DNA of 64,000 nucleotides from UBA11606 sp049437325. GTDB lineage: Bacteria; Actinomycetota; Acidimicrobiia; Acidimicrobiales; Aldehydirespiratoraceae. Of this stretch, positions 16,845-24,619 are shown piece by piece. The position numbers were made by a program, and so were the translations under genes. The notes below the pieces were generated by a model. It saw only the letters and a program-made list of their open reading frames with translations, searched no databases and had not been told where the DNA came from. Location: contig JBMTIM010000002.1 of assembly GCA_049437325.1 (NCBI GenBank), positions 1 to 64,000 on the forward strand. The letters are read 5' to 3'. Position 1 is the stretch's first letter. The number at the start of each line of letters is the position of its first letter.

Positions 16845-17816
16845 GTGGAAGCACTTGTCGGACCCATCCGTTGGGGCGTGGCCGCAACCGGCCGGATCGC
16901 TCGGGCGTTTACGAACGCCTTCGGTGCCGTCGGCGTCGACGACGCCTCCATCGTTGCGGTCGGATCTCGCTCACAGGCCACAGCCGACGCCTTCGCCGCC
17001 GACCATGGCATCGCTCGCGCCCACGCTTCCTATGCCGACCTCGCAGCGGATCCTGATGTTGACGTTGTCTACGTCGCCTCCCTGCAACCCGGCCACATGC
17101 ACGACGCGATCATGATGCTCGAGGCCGGCAAGCATGTGCTGGTCGAGAAGCCATTCACCCTGTCGGCGGCCACCGCCGATCGAGTGTTCGCTGCCGCCAG
17201 AGCCAACGATCGGTTCGTTATGGAGGCGATGTGGATGCGGTTCAACCCGGCGCCGGTGGAGGCGGTGCGTCGGGTCCACAACGGTGAGATCGGTCCCGTG
17301 AAGCGCATGGAGATCGACTTCACCATCTCCGTTGCCGACGACCCCGAGCACCGTCTCCGATCGCTGGAGAAGGGAGGCGGCTCGCTGCTCGACCTCGGCA
17401 TCTATCCCCTCACCCTCGCCTGGTGGATCGCCGGCCCGCCAACATCATGGACGGTGACAGGGACGGTCAGTGGCGGGGTCGACACCACATGCGTGATCGA
17501 TGCCGAATGGGATGGGTTCACCGCACGGCTGTCGTGTGGGCTCGACGAGGACGGGCCACTCTCGGCCGTCATTCAGGGCCGGGACGGTGTGCTCGAACTC
17601 CATGCTCCCTTCCATGCCGCGACGAGCTTTGCGATCGACGACGGTCCGATCCAGCGGTTGGCTCCTGCGTCACTGCACCACCAGGTGCACGAGGTGCATC
17701 GCTGTCTGCGAGCAGGCGTGCGGGAGAGTCCTCGCAATCCGTGGGCGACCACGCGTGCGATTCTTTCGGTGTGCGACGACGTGCTCGCACAACTCGGCGT
17801 GACCTACCCCACCTAG
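16845..17816 (+). CDS. Gfo/Idh/MocA family NAD(P)-dependent oxidoreductase
   Basis: A 323-residue two-domain dehydrogenase. The N-terminal Rossmann fold has GVAATGRIARAF, a variant of the GxGxxA motif, and VDVVYVASLQPGHMHDA. The family signature EKP is present in KHVLVEKPFTL, and GGSLLDLGIYPL supplies the catalytic-region Asp and Tyr. The family oxidises sugars, inositols and related cyclic polyols or trans-dihydrodiols. The GTG at 16845 was chosen from the TACGAT box 7 nt upstream. A very long open frame continues 5' of it but is only the antisense of the S9 gene. Confidence 0.9.
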   Translation: MEALVGPIRWGVAATGRIARAFTNAFGAVGVDDASIVAVGSRSQATADAFAADHGIARAHASYADLAADPDVDVVYVASLQPGHMHDAIMMLEAGKHVLVEKPFTLSAATADRVFAAARANDRFVMEAMWMRFNPAPVEAVRRVHNGEIGPVKRMEIDFTISVADDPEHRLRSLEKGGGSLLDLGIYPLTLAWWIAGPPTSWTVTGTVSGGVDTTCVIDAEWDGFTARLSCGLDEDGPLSAVIQGRDGVLELHAPFHAATSFAIDDGPIQRLAPASLHHQVHEVHRCLRAGVRESPRNPWATTRAILSVCDDVLAQLGVTYPT

Positions 17817-17853
17817 ATCCTCGACGATCACGGCTGCAGCTCGCCGTGGGGCG

Positions 17854-17933
17854 GCAGTGTTCACGGTCTGCAGTGTTCACGATCGGCAGTGTTCACGATC
17901 GGCAGTGTTCACGGTCTGCAGTGTTCACGACCG
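17854..17933. repeat. Five-copy 16 bp direct repeat array
   Basis: Five contiguous 16 bp units start at 17854, 17870, 17886, 17902 and 17918. Each has the invariant core GCAGTGTTCACG followed by a variable four-base tail (GTCT, ATCG, ATCG, GTCT, ACCG). The core holds the small palindrome GTG-TT-CAC. There are no spacers, so this is not CRISPR. It could be a protein-binding array or a minisatellite. Confidence 0.85.
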
Positions 17934-17939
17934 GCGGAA

Positions 17940-17990
17940 GGGCCACGGCTCGAGTGTCACCGACAACGGTGACCAGTCGAACCGTGGCCC
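17940..17990. terminator. Strong 51 bp stem-loop after the Gfo/Idh gene and repeat array
   Basis: GGGCCACGGCTCGA pairs with TCGAACCGTGGCCC (one mismatch). Inside it GTCACCG pairs with CGGTGAC across an ACAA loop. In all about 20 base pairs form in 51 nt on either strand. It may terminate the Gfo/Idh transcript, or belong to the structured RNA region that follows. Confidence 0.6.
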
Positions 17991-17999
17991 CATCCGACC

Positions 18000-18215
18000 A
18001 CGCACGTCGGGGGGTGAGGGGTGCCGGCCCGATGATCGAGCCGACGCGGGATCGGGCTGATCGAGGCCACCATCTCCCGGGGGGTGAGGAGATGACGCGG
18101 CCTACGGGCGATCAGCCCGGGCGAAGGTGTGACGGGACGAATCGTTCACCCCTTCGCGAGCAAAGTGATCTGATGCTTTTCTATGCTATTTCGTCACGAG
18201 ATCATGCCCCGTGTG
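18000..18215 (-). ncRNA. Candidate structured non-coding RNA in the 513 bp intergenic region
   Basis: The gap 17817-18329 between convergent genes has no convincing ORF. Its most structured part is 18053-18119: CGGGCTGATCG pairs with CGATCAGCCCG (11 bp), AGGCC with GGCCT (5 bp) and CATCTCC with GGAGATG (7 bp), leaving a 10 nt apical loop. On the minus strand the loop is TCACCCCCCG, and the string CCTCACCCCCCG recurs at 18008-18019. A GGGGTGA at 18146-18152 (minus strand) could pair with either C-run. Two C6 runs recall the actinobacterial 6C RNA, but the spacing differs. An AT-rich stretch at 18165-18230 holds possible minus-strand promoters (TTGCAA then CATGAT, and TAGCAT). The strand and boundaries are inferred. 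Confidence 0.45.
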
Positions 18216-18300
18216 CTCAGAGTTTGCAAGTGACGCGTCGACAGTTCTCGATGGTTCTCGATGTCGTCGATCGGCGGGGATCCCGATCGCCCTGTCCCAG

Positions 18301-18329
18301 TGAAACGGGGCCCTGAAACGGGGCCCGGT
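18301..18329 (-). terminator. Probable terminator after the enoyl-CoA hydratase gene
   Basis: The 13 bp unit TGAAACGGGGCCC is directly repeated (18301-18313 and 18314-18326). The two self-complementary GGGCCC cores can pair to form a hairpin immediately after the enoyl-CoA hydratase stop codon. Confidence 0.5.
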
Positions 18330-19121
18330 TCACCTGTTGCGGTTCTCACGTTTCATGGCACCGAGCGGGTCGGCTCGAAAGGCCTGGACCGATTCCTGAT
18401 GCCCGGCAAGGGCCTGGAACTCCTGACCGGCCCGGATCGCCGCACGACCACCTCGCACGTCGAACTGTCGATGGACCATTCGCTTCTTGAGCTGGGTCAG
18501 ATCGGTGGCAACGCCGGCGATACGGCCCGCGATCTCGCGCACCGACGCTTCGAGCACCTCGGCCGGATACGCCCGGTTGGCCCAACCGATCCGCATCGCT
18601 TCGTGGCCGTCGATGCCATCACCGGTGAGCAGCAGCTCCATCGCCTGACGCATGCCGAGCAGCGGCTCGTGATACTGCCAATCCGGGGGTGAGGCCACGC
18701 GCACGACCGGGTACGAGATCACGGCGTCGTCAGCCACATAGATCAGATCGCAGGCGGTTGCGAGCTCGGTGGCACCCGCCATCGCATAGCCGTGAACCTG
18801 TGCGATGACAGGCTTCGCGAGATCCCAGATCGATAGCCAGCCGTCGCTGGCATGGCGGGTCCACGCCCCATCCCCAGGCGCAGAGTGGTAGGGCGGCTCG
18901 TCCATGAGACCACCCGACAGGTCGTAGCCGGCCGAGAAGCAGTCGCCCGCACCACGGATGATCGTGACCCGAACATCGGGATCGTTGTCGTGAGCCTGGA
19001 GTGCGGCGAGCAGTTGGCTGCGCATCTCTGTGGAGATGGCATTCTTCTTCTCAGGTCGGTCAAGCGTCAGGTATCGAACTCCGTCCCCGACGTCGGCGAC
19101 AGAGACGAGTGCGTCGTTCAT
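18330..19121 (-). CDS. Enoyl-CoA hydratase/isomerase family protein
   Basis: A 263-residue crotonase-fold protein. The first oxyanion-hole strand is in RPEKKNAIS, the second in GDCFSAGYDLSGG, and the helix KPVIAQVHGYAMAGATELATACDLIYVADDA is characteristic. Members hydrate enoyl-CoAs or isomerise and cleave CoA thioesters. Of the two classical hydratase Glu positions, GATELATACD retains a Glu in the first region. The ATG overlaps the upstream F420 oxidoreductase stop (ATGA), so it is the second gene of a two-gene operon. The specific substrate is unknown. Confidence 0.88.
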   Translation of the reverse strand: MNDALVSVADVGDGVRYLTLDRPEKKNAISTEMRSQLLAALQAHDNDPDVRVTIIRGAGDCFSAGYDLSGGLMDEPPYHSAPGDGAWTRHASDGWLSIWDLAKPVIAQVHGYAMAGATELATACDLIYVADDAVISYPVVRVASPPDWQYHEPLLGMRQAMELLLTGDGIDGHEAMRIGWANRAYPAEVLEASVREIAGRIAGVATDLTQLKKRMVHRQFDVRGGRAAIRAGQEFQALAGHQESVQAFRADPLGAMKRENRNR

Positions 19122-20185
19122 GGCTGCTCCTCCGTTGCATCCGCAGTGCGATCGCGGCTTCCCGTCAGGTCAGCCGCAATCTCGAGTGCTTGATCGTCCT
19201 CGGTCCGCAGGATCACGCCGGTGAGGCCAGCGGGCACGACCTCCTCCCAACGCGCTCGGATCCGTGACGCGGGGCCGAACAACGCCCCGGCATCGATGTA
19301 GTCGTCGGGAACGGCGGCGACCGCCTCGTCTTTCCGGCCTGCGAGCCACAGCTCCTGGATACGGGCCGCTGCGTCGGGAAAGCCGCGCCGAGCCATCGCG
19401 TCGCGGTGAAAGTTGTTGGTCTCGGATCCCATGCCGCCCACGTACATCCCGGTGAGCGGTTTCTTGCGATCGATCGCAGCCCGCACGTCGTCGGTGACTT
19501 CGACAGTGAGATTCCCCATGATGGCGAAGTCGCCAGGCCGCCCACCGCGCCGTGACCAGCCCCGCTCCAGGTGGGCGTGGTGAAGCGACCACCCGTCGGG
19601 GCCGTAGCCCATCGGCAGCCACCCGTCGGCAACCTCGGCGGCCAGGGCGGTGTTCATCGGACCACCGGCGGCGATCCAGATCTCGACGGTCCCCGCCGGA
19701 TGGAGGATGGACCTGAGCGGCTTTCCCTCCCCGATCGAACCCGGGCCGGTGAACGGAAGCATGAGCTCGTCGCCGTCGTGCACGACGGGTTCGTCGCGGG
19801 CGAAGACCTTGCGCATGATGGCGACATAGTCACGCAGGCGGCGGTTGGGGCTGCCCCACGGCTGTCCGTACCACCCCTCGACGATCTGGGGACCGCTCAC
19901 ACCGAGCCCGATGATCACTCGAGACCCGCCAGCGAGATGGTCGATCGTCATGGCCTGCATAGCGGTGGCAGCCGGTGTGCGGGCCGCCAACTGCACGACC
20001 GCCGTCCCGAGCTTGATGTGCTCGGTGTGGGCAGCAAGGAAGGCCAGCGGAGTGAGTGCATCGGCGCCGTAGGCCTCGGCGGTCCACACGGAGTGGAACC
20101 CGAGCCGGTCTGCGAGCATGACCCGGTCGAGCGGCATCTCGACCGTCTTCGCCCGATACAGCTCGAGGCCGAGTCCCAGCTTCAC
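19118..20185 (-). CDS. LLM-class F420-dependent oxidoreductase
   Basis: A 355-residue luciferase-like monooxygenase-fold protein. MKLGLGLEL at the N-terminus, LADRLGFHSVWTAEAYG, a TDxR-type region replaced by AARTPAATAMQAMTIDHLAGGSRVIIGLGVSGPQIVEGWYG, and the GPMNTALAAEVADGWLP core are typical of coenzyme F420-dependent enzymes in mycobacteria and relatives. It probably oxidises or reduces a small organic substrate with F420. The GTG at 20185 lies 7 nt after TACGAT (leaderless). It is followed by the enoyl-CoA hydratase, suggesting a shared catabolic pathway. Confidence 0.88.
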   Translation of the reverse strand: MKLGLGLELYRAKTVEMPLDRVMLADRLGFHSVWTAEAYGADALTPLAFLAAHTEHIKLGTAVVQLAARTPAATAMQAMTIDHLAGGSRVIIGLGVSGPQIVEGWYGQPWGSPNRRLRDYVAIMRKVFARDEPVVHDGDELMLPFTGPGSIGEGKPLRSILHPAGTVEIWIAAGGPMNTALAAEVADGWLPMGYGPDGWSLHHAHLERGWSRRGGRPGDFAIMGNLTVEVTDDVRAAIDRKKPLTGMYVGGMGSETNNFHRDAMARRGFPDAAARIQELWLAGRKDEAVAAVPDDYIDAGALFGPASRIRARWEEVVPAGLTGVILRTEDDQALEIAADLTGSRDRTADATEEQP

Positions 20186-20192
20186 ACCGAAG

Positions 20193-20198
20193 ATCGTA
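20193..20198 (-). promoter_or_regulatory. -10 hexamer TACGAT for the LLM-hydratase operon (leaderless)
   Basis: TACGAT on the minus strand is 7 nt upstream of the GTG at 20185. Confidence 0.6.
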
Positions 20199-20257
20199 GA
20201 GGAGGACCGCTCGTACGTACCGATGGCGACACACCGTCGGCGCCGGTGAAGACCGCC

Positions 20258-21247
20258 TCAACCGCCGTAGTGATCCACCGAGTGAGCGCCGGCCCGCATC
20301 TCGACAATCGCCTGATGCACATCGCCCACCGCCGCCTCGAGTTGACGAGCGACCGACTCCGGGTCGGCATCGAAGTCGATTCCGGCGATCAGATCACCGA
20401 GGCGACCGTGCGACCTCCACGCTGCGAACTTGGCCCACTCCGTGAACAGCGCATTCGGATCGTCGACCACGACCAGATCGGCCGATCGGCTCTGCTCGTC
20501 ACGACTGGTGTCGAGTGCGACGTACCCGTTGACCATCGAGATGCGCTCGGTGAGTTCGACGAGCGGTCCGGCCCGATGCACGACCATGTCGCCGTGGAGC
20601 GCAATGGCATAGCCGGGACCAGGGAACTCGGGCACCACCGTGCGCTCCGGGGGAGGGGTACGACCGACGGCGGCGAGCTCGGCGGCGTCGCGCTTGGTCC
20701 CGAGGAAATATTCGAAGCGGCCACCGGCGACCTCAGCCGGGTCGGTGACGGTCATCACGTAGTCGAGTGGAAGCGTGTCGTGGTGCCACTTGTCGATTGC
20801 CGTGTCGATCCGACTCGGTTCGTAGTTGAGATGACCGAGGTGAAGCGGCATTGCGTGTGGCGCAATCGCAATGCCGTAGATCGTCTCCATGTGCGCGTTG
20901 ACGTCTTGGCTGATGCACAGGTCGCGCAGCCACTGCGACCGATAGCAGCCGCCTCGGGTCATCGCCTCGATGCGATCGCCGGCCGACTTCGCAAACGGGC
21001 GAAGTCGACGAGCAACATCGAGCATGATCGCAGCACCCTCGTCGCTGAGCAGGCGAAATGGAGACGACGCCGCCACCGGGGTGGCCTTGCTGGCGATCTC
21101 GGTCTCGTCATAGCCGAGTTCGGTGAGCATCACGATCTCGTCCGGGGATTCGAGTTGGAGATGGCGGGCCGGGTCGAACGCCGGCTCGTCGGCAAGCCAC
21201 TCGTAGCCCGGAGGCTGTGTGTCGGGGAACGGTACGGCGATGCCCAT
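20258..21247 (-). CDS. Putative Fe(II)/2-oxoglutarate-dependent oxygenase
   Basis: A 329-residue soluble protein without a close family I can name. KWHHDTLPLDYVMTVTD resembles the HxD iron-binding strand of 2OG oxygenases, and HGDMVVHRAGPL could supply the distal His and the Arg that binds 2-oxoglutarate, about 75 residues later. EFPGPGYAIALHGD fits the strand between them. The ATG at 21247 is preceded by GATACT, a plausible leaderless -10. Open frame continues upstream into the antisense of the MFS gene, but that part is low-complexity shadow. The function is a guess from the motif spacing; it stands alone. Confidence 0.5.
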   Translation of the reverse strand: MGIAVPFPDTQPPGYEWLADEPAFDPARHLQLESPDEIVMLTELGYDETEIASKATPVAASSPFRLLSDEGAAIMLDVARRLRPFAKSAGDRIEAMTRGGCYRSQWLRDLCISQDVNAHMETIYGIAIAPHAMPLHLGHLNYEPSRIDTAIDKWHHDTLPLDYVMTVTDPAEVAGGRFEYFLGTKRDAAELAAVGRTPPPERTVVPEFPGPGYAIALHGDMVVHRAGPLVELTERISMVNGYVALDTSRDEQSRSADLVVVDDPNALFTEWAKFAAWRSHGRLGDLIAGIDFDADPESVARQLEAAVGDVHQAIVEMRAGAHSVDHYGG

Positions 21248-21334
21248 GCACGCAGTATCGGTTCGGTTCCGGCGGACGTCCAACATCGACACCGCCGGTG
21301 ACGATCGTCTTCGCCGATTGCGAGACGTCGCCAG

Positions 21335-21340
21335 TAGCGT
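21335..21340 (+). promoter_or_regulatory. -10 hexamer TAGCGT for the MFS gene (leaderless)
   Basis: TAGCGT is followed by 6 nt and the ATG at 21347. Confidence 0.55.
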
Positions 21341-21346
21341 TCCCGA

Positions 21347-22807
21347 ATGGCCGCCCCGACCGTCAACGAGTCGATTTTCAGTCCCGAGACTCGCGGGTTG
21401 ACCATCGCCGTCATGGCCTGTGTCGGCATCATTGCCTACAACAACCTTGCGGTCGCAGCTGCCCTCCCCGAGGTCGGTAGCGACCTGGGCAACGTGGCGC
21501 TGCTGCCCTGGACGATCTCGGCGGAACTCCTCACCTCGGGCGTGGCGATCCTCGCTGCAGGCCCGTTGGTCGACAGTCTCGGACCTCGCCGGGTGTTCCG
21601 CTGGTCGGTGGTGGCGTTCATCCTCACCTCCATGGCGTGTGGCATCGCACCCTCGATGGTTGGCCTCGTCGGAGCCCGGGCGTTGCAGGGCATCGCTGCC
21701 GGACTGCTGTTCACCGTCACGATGACGGTCATCGGACTGTCGTACGAGACCGACCGCCGAGCTCGGGTCTTTGCCGCCAACTCGATCGTCTGGGGGGTCA
21801 TGAGCGTTGCTGGCCCGTCGGTTGCGGCCCTGATGGTCGCAGTCGTCGACTGGCGAGGCGTCTTCTTCTTCAACGTGCCCGTCGCCCTCGTGGCAGCAGT
21901 GCTGGCATGGAGACAGCTCCCCGAGCGCCCCGAAGAGGCCGGTCGGCAAGGCTTCGACATGCGCGGCATTGCGCTGGTCACGATGATCAGCGCCGCTGGC
22001 CTCGCCGTGGTCGACGGCTCGATCACGGCCGTGGTCATCGGCGCCCTCATCAGTCTCGCCAGCCTCGTCGGGTACGTCGTCCACGCCCCCCGCGTCGCCG
22101 ATCCGGTGATGCGGCTCGAACACGTCTGGGGTCCGCGCTACCGCTCGATCCACTCGACATCGATGCTCGCCGTCGGCGCAACGCTCGGTTTCCACGCCTT
22201 CATTCCCGTCTACCTGAAAGCGGTCGAGGGGACCACGACCACGGTGGCGGCGTTCTCGGTCATCTACCTGTCGGTGGGCTGGACTGCAGGGGCGGTGTCG
22301 TCGAGCCGAGCGCAGCAAATCTTCGGTCGGGAACGGGTGGTGCTGTTCGGTTCGCTGTTCCTGGCTCCGGGGTTCTACGGCGTTGCTGCCGCTGTGCTCG
22401 GTGGTGCGCCACTGTGGTTCCTTTCGACCTCATTGGTGATTGCCGGGCTCGGGGTCGGCAGCATCTCCACCACGGGCGTCAATGTTTTGCAGGAACGGTC
22501 ACCGGCGTCGGAGATGGGTCGGGTGTCGGCGGCCCATCAGTTCGTCCGCACCCTCATGATCACGTACAGCGTCGGCATCGTCGGTGCGCTGATCCTCACC
22601 ACCGTCGATCGCCGCACCGGCGATGTCGAAGCGGTACGTGAGCTCCTCGGTGGGGATGCCGATGCCGTCGATCCTGCCATCGCCGACGCGCTCGGAGCCG
22701 GGTTCGGGTTCGCCATGATCGCCGCCTGTCTGGCTGCGACCCTGTGCATCCCTTCGGCCCTGCGCCTCGTGCGGACCCGTGACGACGCAGTAACCTCCGC
22801 GACGTGA
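21347..22807 (+). CDS. MFS transporter, DHA2-like drug/metabolite exporter
   Basis: A 486-residue integral membrane protein with about 14 predicted helices. The N-terminus YNNLAVAAALPEVGSDLG, LVDSLGPRRVFRWSVVAF (motif A variant) and ARALQGIAAGLLFTVTMTVIG (motif B with Arg) fit the drug:H+ antiporter family with 14 helices. It should use the proton gradient to export a hydrophobic compound. The stop overlaps the start of the next gene (GTGA), although that gene has its own leaderless -10 inside this one. Confidence 0.87.
   Translation: MAAPTVNESIFSPETRGLTIAVMACVGIIAYNNLAVAAALPEVGSDLGNVALLPWTISAELLTSGVAILAAGPLVDSLGPRRVFRWSVVAFILTSMACGIAPSMVGLVGARALQGIAAGLLFTVTMTVIGLSYETDRRARVFAANSIVWGVMSVAGPSVAALMVAVVDWRGVFFFNVPVALVAAVLAWRQLPERPEEAGRQGFDMRGIALVTMISAAGLAVVDGSITAVVIGALISLASLVGYVVHAPRVADPVMRLEHVWGPRYRSIHSTSMLAVGATLGFHAFIPVYLKAVEGTTTTVAAFSVIYLSVGWTAGAVSSSRAQQIFGRERVVLFGSLFLAPGFYGVAAAVLGGAPLWFLSTSLVIAGLGVGSISTTGVNVLQERSPASEMGRVSAAHQFVRTLMITYSVGIVGALILTTVDRRTGDVEAVRELLGGDADAVDPAIADALGAGFGFAMIAACLAATLCIPSALRLVRTRDDAVTSAT
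22791..22796 (+). promoter_or_regulatory. Internal -10 hexamer TAACCT for the zinc dehydrogenase
   Basis: TAACCT lies inside the last codons of the MFS gene, exactly 7 nt before the GTG at 22804. The dehydrogenase may therefore be transcribed both with the MFS gene and from its own leaderless promoter. Confidence 0.45.
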
Positions 22808-23994
22808 AAGCGCTCCGGTTCTCGCGCAAGGAAGGCCGCTATGCGGCTGCGATGCTCGCCTCGAGATTGCGGCCGGGCGCCGGCGCAGCGGTCGGACCGC
22901 TCTCGTTGGTCGATGACGATGGCCCGACGCTTCCGACGCAGGACTGGATCCGCGTGTACCCCCGACTCTCGGGCATCTGCGGTTCCGACCTGTCGACCAT
23001 CGACGGTCACGCATCGCGCTACTTCGAGGAGTTCGTGAGTTTCCCGTTCGTTCCCGGCCACGAGGTCGTCGCCGAGACGGCTGATGGCCGACGGGTCGTA
23101 CTCGAACCGGTGCTGGGCCACGAATGTCGGGGCTTCGAGCCCCCCTTTGCGGGGGCCCGGCCCGCCGACGGCAACGATTACCGCCACCTCACCTGCGGCC
23201 ATCTCGAGCCGGGTCTGCAAACAGGCTTCTGCGAGTCGACCGGCGGTGGGTGGTCCACCGAGTTCGTCGCCCATCCGAGCCAACTGCATGACGTACCTGA
23301 CTGGATGTCCGACGAACTCGCCGTGATGATCGAGCCGGTCGCCGGCGGTGTTCACGCCGCCCTGCGGGCCGATATCGGTGACGGCCAGACGGTTGCGATC
23401 ATCGGTGCGGGAACCATGGGTCTCGTCACGGCCGCAGCGGTGCGTCACCTCACCCCCGCCGGTTCGATCATGATCGGCGCCAAGTACCCCGTCCAGCGAG
23501 CGCTTGCCGACGAGTTCGGGGCCGATGTCGTGTGCGCACCGGGAGAACTCGCACGTGCCGTTCGGCGGGCAAGTGGATCGTTCATGGTGGGGAGCCGACT
23601 CTCCGGCGGTGCCGACGTCGTGATCGACGCCGTCGGTTCGGCAGCCTCGATCGAGGCTGCGATTGGCATGTGTCGACCGCGGGGTCGGGTCATCCTCGTC
23701 GGCATGCCGGGGGTGGTCGATCTCGACCTCACTGCACTCTGGCATCGGGAGACCGAACTGATCGGCACGTACACCTACGGCACCGAGGAGCTTGCTGACG
23801 GCCGGCGAACGACGAGCTACGACCTCGCCTTCGAGTTGGCCGGCAAGGTGCCCTTCGATCGCATGGTCTCCGCCACCTACCCCCTCGCCCGCTACGTGGC
23901 TGCGCTCGCCCACGCCGCCGAAGCAGGTTCTCGCGGCGGCGTGAAGGTGGTCTTCGACATGCGCGACGAGAAGCGTCGCATCCCCACCGACTGA
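22804..23994 (+). CDS. Zinc-binding medium-chain alcohol dehydrogenase family protein
   Basis: A 396-residue MDR-superfamily protein. The catalytic zinc ligands are in SGICGSDLS (Cys) and PFVPGHEVVAE (His, Glu). The NAD-binding fold is at VAIIGAGTMGLVTAAAVR. The structural-zinc lobe is atypical: instead of four clustered Cys it has GHECRGFEPPF, then LTCGHLEPGLQTGFCEST. It probably oxidises an alcohol or polyol. The GTG overlaps the MFS stop. A second MDR gene follows at 24620, with a small acidic protein between them. Confidence 0.87.
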   Translation: MKALRFSRKEGRYAAAMLASRLRPGAGAAVGPLSLVDDDGPTLPTQDWIRVYPRLSGICGSDLSTIDGHASRYFEEFVSFPFVPGHEVVAETADGRRVVLEPVLGHECRGFEPPFAGARPADGNDYRHLTCGHLEPGLQTGFCESTGGGWSTEFVAHPSQLHDVPDWMSDELAVMIEPVAGGVHAALRADIGDGQTVAIIGAGTMGLVTAAAVRHLTPAGSIMIGAKYPVQRALADEFGADVVCAPGELARAVRRASGSFMVGSRLSGGADVVIDAVGSAASIEAAIGMCRPRGRVILVGMPGVVDLDLTALWHRETELIGTYTYGTEELADGRRTTSYDLAFELAGKVPFDRMVSATYPLARYVAALAHAAEAGSRGGVKVVFDMRDEKRRIPTD

Positions 23995-24058
23995 TTCGGC
24001 ACCAAATCTGCACGCTGCAGAGGTCGTGACTTCGGCGTCGAGCGGCCAGACTGTGCCC

Positions 24059-24520
24059 ATGGCCGATTCCGACATCGCTCCGGCACTCGACGACGAAACT
24101 TCCGCAGCGCTGACGCTCTTCAACGAGTACGTCGACGCCGACCGTGAGCGGACCCGCCGCGAGAAGCGCATCAAGAAGGCCGAGCGAGCCAAGGACGAGG
24201 CCGCCGCCCGTGTCAAGAAGCTCTCCAACGGTGGTTCCGCCGAAGAGCGGGCCGAGGCCGAAGACGCCTATCGCGAGGCCTCCGAGGCATGGAAACGCAT
24301 CCGCGACGGGGTGGAACCCGAACCGGAAACAGGGTCCGACGCCGAAACCGACCCACCCGAGGAATCCGCCTCAGAAGCAGCGCCCGACGAGGCAACAGCC
24401 GAGTCGAGCGACGAGGCACCCGGCGAGACCGACCGGACCGACGACGACGCCGAGGATGCTGCGGGTGACGCGCCGGTCGCCGACACCGCAACGTCCGACG
24501 CCACCGACGAGGCCGAGTAG
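24059..24520 (+). CDS. Small acidic protein with N-terminal coiled coil, unknown function
   Basis: A 153-residue protein that I do not recognise. Residues about 15-85 are highly charged with heptad-like spacing (VDADRERTRREKRIKKAERA, then DEAAARVKKL), predicting a coiled coil. Residues 90-153 are almost entirely Asp, Glu, Ala, Ser, Thr and Pro and must be disordered. There is no signal peptide. The ATG at 24059 was chosen because CAGACT precedes it by 6 nt; an upstream GTG would add 11 residues. The 3' end of the gene (GACGCCACCGACGAGGCCGA) is imperfectly repeated just after its stop. Confidence 0.65.
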   Translation: MADSDIAPALDDETSAALTLFNEYVDADRERTRREKRIKKAERAKDEAAARVKKLSNGGSAEERAEAEDAYREASEAWKRIRDGVEPEPETGSDAETDPPEESASEAAPDEATAESSDEAPGETDRTDDDAEDAAGDAPVADTATSDATDEAE

Positions 24521-24619
24521 CCGCATTCCGACCTCTGACGCCAGTGACGAGGCCGACGAGTCTCGAGCGCGATCGACATCGGTGTGGTGAGCGATACGAA
24601 TCGGTGCTCAACTGACGTC

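Noticed and set aside
17854..17933. CRISPR array
   Set aside because: The 16 bp units are contiguous with no unique spacers, and there are no cas genes.
19571..21301. A 576-codon plus-strand open frame
   Set aside because: It is the reverse of the LLM oxidoreductase and the oxygenase-like gene, with no recognisable motif.
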